Shown here one piece after another: positions 59,921 through 64,000 of a stretch of DNA of 64,000 bases. Below the pieces are notes generated by a model, which saw nothing but the letters and a program-made list of their open reading frames with translations, ran no database searches and was not told the DNA's origin. The stretch comes from Kibdelosporangium philippinense (GTDB lineage: Bacteria; Actinomycetota; Actinomycetes; Mycobacteriales; Pseudonocardiaceae). Where the stretch lies: positions 1,617,501 to 1,681,500 of the forward strand of contig NZ_JAJVCN010000003.1 of assembly GCF_021390435.2 (NCBI RefSeq), written 5' to 3'. The position numbers were made by a program, and so were the translations under genes. Every line of letters starts with the position of its first letter. Within the stretch, counting starts at the first letter, position 1.

Positions 59921-60345
59921 CGTGCTGTTCCTTCCTATGTCGAGGTCTGGTGTCGCCGGGTGCGAATTCCACCGCCCCATTTTTCGGAGCCTGTCCGCGC
60001 CTCACGACGCGACCAGTAAACGACACCTACCTGCGCAACATACCCCCGACACGCGGGACTTTCCGCCGAACAACCCCGCACCGACCAGGCACAACCCTCT
60101 GTAATTCACCCTCAAGGGCGGTTTCTCGACAGTACGCGCGGGCCTATCCGGGGAGTGCCGCCGGCCGGATTCGGCCGCATTTCTGGGCCTCTTCCTGGGG
60201 ATGTCTGAAATCTCCGAGAACTACCGCAGGTGAGTTTCAATTGCAAGCCGTGACCGTGACCGTGACCTCACCGCACAGTGCGAACGACCATCTACTGTGC
60301 AACCAGGCGCACGATGCGGTGATGCAGGACACAGCGGGAGAGCCC
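59921..60345. other. Promoter region between mihF and the acyl-CoA ligase gene
   Basis: 425 bp without a supported gene, containing the divergent promoters of mihF and the acyl-CoA ligase. A short CCGTGA hexamer run (three copies, about 60248-60265) lies ~80 bp before the ligase start. The ligase reading frame is open through the whole stretch but shows no family similarity before 60346. I see no clear operator. Confidence 0.4.
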
Positions 60346-61983
60346 ATGTTGAGCACGATGCAAGACGCCCCTCTCACGATCGGGCGGATCGTCCGCCACG
60401 GAACTGGCATGTACTCGTCCAGCGAGGTAGTGACCTGGACCGGGACGGAAGGACGCCGCGAGCAGTACGGTCAGACCGGGAGAAAAGCGGCACAACTCGC
60501 GCACGCGCTGCGCGGCCTGGGCGTCACCGGCGACCAGCGTGTGGGCACCTTCATGTGGAACAACGCCGAACACCTGCAGGCCTACCTGGCCGTACCCGCG
60601 ATGGGCGCGGTTTTGCACACGCTCAACCTGCGTCTCTTCCCCGAGCAGTTGACGTACATCACCAACCACGCGGCTGACCATGTCGTGATCGTCGACGCAT
60701 CGATCGCGCCCCTGTTCGCCCGCGTGCTACCGACGTTCAGCACGGTCAAGCACGTTGTGGTCGCCAACGGCCCAGTCGAGGCCTTGGAGGCACCGGCGGG
60801 CATCGAGGTGCACTCGTACGACGAACTCCTGGCGGCGCAGCCGGATTCCTACGACTGGCCAGAAGTGGACGAACGCCAAGCGGCCGCGATGTGCTACACG
60901 TCGGGAACGACCGGAAACCCGAAGGGCGTCGTCTACTCGCACAGGTCGATCTACCTGCACTCGATGCAGGTGTGTATGTCCGACAGCATGGGCCTTGCGG
61001 GCTCGGACAAGACTTTGGTGATCGTGCCACAGTTCCACGCGATGTCCTGGGGCCTGCCGTACGCATCCATGCTCGTTGGCGCTTCTTTGCTTATGCCGGA
61101 CCGTTTCCTGCAGCCGGAGCCGCTGGCCGCGATGATCGCGGCTGAGAAGCCTTCGTTCGCTGGCGCTGTTCCAACCATCTGGCAAGGGTTGTTGGCTTAT
61201 CTCGAAGGCAATCCTGTTGACATGTCGTCGTTGCGTGACGTGATTGTTGGTGGTTCGGCGTGCCCGCCTTCGTTGATGCATGCGTTCCAGGAGAAGTACG
61301 GCATCCACATCACGCATGCCTGGGGTATGACCGAAACCTCTCCCCTTGGCAGCGTTGCACGGCCGCCCGCGGGCGTGACCGGCGATGCCGAGTGGCCGTA
61401 CCGGTATTCGCAGGGCCGCCCACCCGCTTCGGTGAGTGCGCGTTTGATGGACGACGACGGCAACGAAGTGCCTTGGGACGGCGAAAGCGTTGGCGAGCTT
61501 GAGGTTCGCGGCCCGTGGATCGCCGCTTCCTATTACCGTCAGGACGAAGACGGGGAAGGCGCGGAGAAGTTCCGGGACGGCTGGCTGCGCACCGGCGATG
61601 TTGGCGCGTTCACCTCCGACGGTTTCCTGAAGCTGACCGACCGGTCGAAGGACGTGATCAAGTCCGGCGGCGAGTGGATTTCGTCGGTGGACCTGGAAAA
61701 CCAGGTAATGGCCCACCCTGCGGTGGCCGAGGCAGCGGTAGTCGGCATTCCGGATGAGAAGTGGGACGAACGCCCCTTGGTCGCGATCGTGTTGCGGGAA
61801 GGGCACAGCGTCGAGCCTCAGGAGCTGCGCGAGTTCCTGGAAGGGCGGGTCGCACGCTGGCAGGTACCGGAGAACTTCACGTACATCGACGAAGTGCCGA
61901 AGACCAGCGTCGGCAAGTTCGACAAGAAACGGATCCGCGCGGCATACGCCGACGGCAAACTCGACGTCACCCACCTGACCTGA
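60346..61983 (+). CDS. Fatty acid-CoA ligase (medium/long-chain, AMP-binding)
   Basis: 545 residues of the ANL superfamily. Motifs: AMCYTSGTTGNPKGVVYSHR (about 184-203), GMTETSPLG (about 328), LRTGDVGAF, and hinge DRSKDVIKSGGEWIS (about 430). The catalytic lysine is in TSVGKFDKKRIR near the C-terminus. The form matches long/medium-chain fatty-acid or DMSP-type acyl-CoA synthetases rather than the FACS form at 51337, so the two ligases are not recent duplicates. ATG 60346 follows GGGAG. A strong intrinsic terminator follows. Confidence 0.92.
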   Translation: MLSTMQDAPLTIGRIVRHGTGMYSSSEVVTWTGTEGRREQYGQTGRKAAQLAHALRGLGVTGDQRVGTFMWNNAEHLQAYLAVPAMGAVLHTLNLRLFPEQLTYITNHAADHVVIVDASIAPLFARVLPTFSTVKHVVVANGPVEALEAPAGIEVHSYDELLAAQPDSYDWPEVDERQAAAMCYTSGTTGNPKGVVYSHRSIYLHSMQVCMSDSMGLAGSDKTLVIVPQFHAMSWGLPYASMLVGASLLMPDRFLQPEPLAAMIAAEKPSFAGAVPTIWQGLLAYLEGNPVDMSSLRDVIVGGSACPPSLMHAFQEKYGIHITHAWGMTETSPLGSVARPPAGVTGDAEWPYRYSQGRPPASVSARLMDDDGNEVPWDGESVGELEVRGPWIAASYYRQDEDGEGAEKFRDGWLRTGDVGAFTSDGFLKLTDRSKDVIKSGGEWISSVDLENQVMAHPAVAEAAVVGIPDEKWDERPLVAIVLREGHSVEPQELREFLEGRVARWQVPENFTYIDEVPKTSVGKFDKKRIRAAYADGKLDVTHLT

Positions 61984-61998
61984 TCTGTCCACAATAGA

Positions 61999-62057
61999 GC
62001 AACGGCTCCCCTGGCCCAGCGGCGACAAAACCCGCCACCAGGGGAGCCCTTGCTTTT
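61999..62057 (+). terminator. Intrinsic terminator with T-run after the acyl-CoA ligase
   Basis: GCAACGGCTCCCCTGG (61999-62014) pairs with CCAGGGGAGCCCTTGC (62038-62053), 15 of 16 pairs, around an apical hairpin (GGCG/CGCC). TTTT follows immediately. This is the most canonical rho-independent terminator in the window, 15 bp after the stop codon. Confidence 0.85.
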
Positions 62058-62231
62058 ACGTTACTCCTTGGGTACGACAATTCCAGGTTTTCACTGAGGG
62101 ACCGACATTCCGCCGACCTGCACCTGGGCATGCGCCATCGCAACAACAATTCCCCAGGGGGACCCCCGATTTTTACGTTACCGCAAGGGTACGACAGTTC
62201 CAGGTTTCCGCCGGTGGAACTGGCATTCCCG
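62038..62231. repeat. Imperfect direct duplication of ~78 bp
   Basis: Copy 1 is at about 62038-62114 and copy 2 at about 62154-62231, offset 116-117 bp. Shared blocks: CCAGGGG at the start, TTTTACGTTAC, GGGTACGAC, TTCCAGGTTT and GRCATTCC. Copy 1 includes the 3' arm and T-run of the ligase terminator. The region 61984-62361 otherwise has no gene. What the duplicated block does is unknown. Confidence 0.65.
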
Positions 62232-62361
62232 ACTGTTCAGGCCAGCTACCCCGAGCTTGTACAGTCGGCGGATTCGGCTTGTGGTGGACGTGCCACCGGG
62301 CCCGCCCGGCGGGATCTGCCGAGAAGCGACCGGCGATTGCCTAGCCCCTTCGCCCTTTCAG

Positions 62362-62811
62362 CTATCCGGCGAAACCGCCGCCGGTCTCCGCGGCACCCTT
62401 GGGCTTCACGGCCACCTGCTGCTTCGGCTTCCCTTCCGGCGCAACAACTTTCAGCGAAGCCTTGAGCACCGAGTCGTAGCACTTGTAGGTGATCGAGTAA
62501 GTGCCCGGCTTGGCGTCCTTCTTCACCGTCGCAGCAACCTCATAGACACTGCTTTCCTTGGTCCGCAACGCACCCAGCTCAAGCACAGAAGCGCGAACCT
62601 TCCCAAGATCACCCTTCTGACCAACGCAAAGCAGTGTCACAGTCACCTTCTGACCCGGCTTGACCACCCCCGGACGGACGGAGACCGAAGCGTCCCCGCC
62701 GTCCGGATGCGGGACCGGCGGCGTTGGAGACGCCGCCGCAGCGAACGGTGCGGAAACGGTAACCGCAGCAACAGCAATGGCAGCAGCACTGAACAACCTA
62801 CGCACAGACAT
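62362..62811 (-). CDS. Small secreted protein with Ig-like domain and AETGGG tail
   Basis: 149 residues. Signal peptide to about residue 27 (AAASPTPP). The mature part is a single beta-sandwich-like domain (VSVRPGVVKPGQKVTVTLLC, then GTYSITYKCYDSVLKASLKV), with two cysteines likely in one disulfide. It ends ...KPKGAAETGGGFAG. AETGGG resembles the LAxTG sorting signals of actinobacterial class E sortases, but the hydrophobic helix and positive tail that should follow are missing. It may be simply secreted. AGGGGG precedes the ATG at 62811. Confidence 0.75.
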   Translation of the reverse strand: MSVRRLFSAAAIAVAAVTVSAPFAAAASPTPPVPHPDGGDASVSVRPGVVKPGQKVTVTLLCVGQKGDLGKVRASVLELGALRTKESSVYEVAATVKKDAKPGTYSITYKCYDSVLKASLKVVAPEGKPKQQVAVKPKGAAETGGGFAG

Positions 62812-62914
62812 ACTTGTCCCCCTAAGAACATCTGTTGGGCTGCACCAGCCCAACCCGTATCTCTAAAGTCGTGCGGGGAGCTGCGAGGTTGATCGCGTTA
62901 CCAAGCTGAGATCA

Positions 62915-63445
62915 TCAAGCGATGCTGGCGGCAAAGCGGGCGTTCTGGGCCGCGCCGGTGACCGTGCTGCCGCGGCCGTCGATGAATCCGCCACGCGTGC
63001 ACCACAACGTCACCACGTAGCCGCCGGAAACGCGTCCGACGCCACGGCCTGAGCAGTCCTGCCCCTTTTCGCCGAGTAGCACGACCAACTCGCGTGCTTC
63101 GACTTGCGCGTCGGTCAGCGTGCTGCCGTAGCCATCGATGAAACCGCCTGACGAGCACCACAACGTGACCACACGGCCGCCAGTCGCGGCTGAAGTTCCC
63201 CTACCGCCGCAATCGATGCCGTAGTCGACGTAGATTTGGTACAGCAAAAGCGCTTCACGGTTCGCGTCGGTCAGCGTGCTGCCGTAGCCATCGACGAAAC
63301 CTGCGCCTGAACACCAAAGTGTGACCACGTAACCGCCGGATACTTGCCCCGACGATCTGGCGTCACAGCTCGCGGCCGAGGCGGTTGCGGCCGGTACGAC
63401 GATCATGCCAAGGACGAACAGGACCGCGGCCAGTGCTCGTTTCAT
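62915..63445 (-). CDS. Secreted protein of three 52-residue repeats
   Basis: 176 residues. Signal peptide about 1-25 (ending ASAA). The rest is three repeats of exactly 52 residues: cysteine pairs C27/C45, C79/C97 and C131/C149 keep an 18-residue spacing. Each repeat contains GG(Y/R)VVTLWC, then GF(V/I)DG(Y/R)GST and a helical TDAxxEA-type tail. Six cysteines suggest one disulfide per repeat. I do not recognise the family. GGGAG precedes the ATG. It lies between another small secreted protein and a C39-like peptidase on the same strand. Confidence 0.8.
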   Translation of the reverse strand: MKRALAAVLFVLGMIVVPAATASAASCDARSSGQVSGGYVVTLWCSGAGFVDGYGSTLTDANREALLLYQIYVDYGIDCGGRGTSAATGGRVVTLWCSSGGFIDGYGSTLTDAQVEARELVVLLGEKGQDCSGRGVGRVSGGYVVTLWCTRGGFIDGRGSTVTGAAQNARFAASIA

Positions 63446-63519
63446 GGTGGCTCCCCTCATGTTTGACCGAGCACCGCACACTTTCCCAACACCGCGGGGA
63501 ACCGGCGACGGGACAAATA

Positions 63520-63561
63520 CCGCCGCCACAAAAAGGGCGGCGGCCCTCGTGAGCGAGCGAG
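63520..63561 (-). terminator. Paired hairpins downstream of the C39-like peptidase
   Basis: CCGCCGCC (63520-63527) and GGCGGCGG (63536-63543) form an 8-bp stem with loop ACAAAAAG. A second small CCCTCG/CGAGGG hairpin follows at about 63544-63563. They lie 50 bp after the peptidase stop; termination is likely but not certain. Confidence 0.4.
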
Positions 63562-63595
63562 GGGGGAGGCACCCGCTCAGGAGGACCGCCTGGCT

Positions 63596-64000
63596 CTATG
63601 GGGTGATGATGTACGCGATTCCGCCGGGACCGCCGGCAACCGAGCCGTCCGCACGGTAACGCTTGGTGCGCTGCCAGATGTTCTCGAACTGGGCGCGCTT
63701 GTAGATGTTACGGACGCGTTCGTTGCTTGACGAGGCGGGGTCGTTCGTGATGACGTCGCCGTCCTTCGTGAATCCGATGACGACCATGATGTGGCCGGCC
63801 GTGCCGTAACCCGCGCCGTCCAGCTCCGAAGCGAGGAACGACTGCGAAGTGATCACCGGGATGCCGCGCTTGATGTACTGCTCAAGCTCAGTGAGCGAGC
63901 GCAGTCGGGTCACGTGTGCCTTCAGGCCATACGTTGCGGCATAAGCGGTATTGAACGGCCAGTTGCCGGTCGCGTCGTAGTCGCTGTCGTAGGTGAACCG
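63596..64000 (-). CDS. C39-like cysteine peptidase family protein, 5' partial
   Basis: The frame is open to the end of the window, so the N-terminus, including any signal peptide and the catalytic cysteine, is missing; 134 residues remain. The visible part matches the C39_2/papain-like pattern: a segment DATGNWPFNTAYAATYGL, then TELEQYIKRGIPVITSQS, the catalytic histidine in GHIMVVIGF and the aspartate/asparagine in VITNDPAS. A GTG at 63913 is an internal codon, not the start. Likely secreted in full form, by analogy with actinobacterial relatives. Confidence 0.85.
   Translation of the reverse strand, partial: RFTYDSDYDATGNWPFNTAYAATYGLKAHVTRLRSLTELEQYIKRGIPVITSQSFLASELDGAGYGTAGHIMVVIGFTKDGDVITNDPASSSNERVRNIYKRAQFENIWQRTKRYRADGSVAGGPGGIAYIITP

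Noticed and set aside
1..64000. tRNA, rRNA or integrase/transposase genes
   Set aside because: None recognised: no TPsiC-like arm contexts with matching acceptor stems were noticed and no DDE, tyrosine or serine recombinase motifs occur in the supported proteins.

Overview
The window looks like chromosomal DNA from a high-GC filamentous actinomycete, most likely of the Pseudonocardiales. This is inferred from uniformly high GC with GC-ending codons, frequent GTG/TTG starts, an actinobacterial integration host factor, a mycothiol-isomerase-like DinB protein, AfsR/SARP-type STAND regulators and many secreted hydrolases. No rRNA, tRNA, complete insertion sequence, phage block or CRISPR locus was seen. 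Most of the window is ordinary, densely packed chromosomal coding sequence with several accessory-type features.

Layout. 1-5.8 kb: 3' part of an AfsR-like regulator, a PrxQ/Bcp peroxiredoxin, two small unknown genes and a Tat-exported amidohydrolase whose 3' end is decayed. 5.8-10.8 kb: an amino-sugar block (secreted GH16-like glycosidase, GntR/HutC regulator, intracellular GH20 hexosaminidase, carboxylesterase) sharing half-sites in its promoters. 10.8-14.3 kb: an HxlR regulator divergent from a quinone-oxidoreductase-like gene, then a putative DNA-binding protein coupled to an alpha/beta hydrolase and, convergently, a ring-cleaving-dioxygenase-like protein; together they resemble a quinone/electrophile response. 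14.4-20.7 kb: secreted S15-type hydrolase, Tex, a Thg1-like tRNA nucleotidyltransferase, a LacI regulator and a small SANT/Myb-like protein. 20.7-21.7 kb: a noncoding array of about thirteen degenerate quasi-palindromic repeats. 21.7-24.7 kb: a complete AfsR-like regulator.

24.8-35 kb, minus strand: a membrane protein, an orphan sensor kinase, a biotin-dependent acyl-CoA carboxylase pair with an AtuA-family partner and a TIGR03084-type protein, then a two-component pair. 35.1-44.9 kb: a frameshifted membrane gene, then an eight-gene translationally coupled operon (peptide-type ABC importer, aldehyde dehydrogenase, SDR, amidase) divergent from a FadR-type GntR gene with a perfect 13-bp palindrome between them. 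44.9-48 kb: a DesKR-like two-component system fused in one operon to an ABC-2 exporter. 48-59.5 kb: SDR, SGNH hydrolase, asparaginase, fatty acyl-CoA ligase, a substrate-binding/VWA membrane protein, a PucR regulator, a lipoprotein, and an isochorismate synthase-PhzF pair. 59.6-64 kb: the nucleoid protein mIHF, a second acyl-CoA ligase, two small secreted proteins (one built of three exact-period 52-residue repeats) and the 3' part of a C39-like peptidase.

The signals least explained by known genes are the 20.77-21.50 kb repeat array beside a SANT-like DNA-binding gene; a family of four identical-length (46 bp) palindromic elements, each at a gene end; two tandem 19-bp palindromes phased at 21 bp upstream of the 12310 gene; and a four-copy 22-bp tandem repeat upstream of the AtuA/carboxylase operon.
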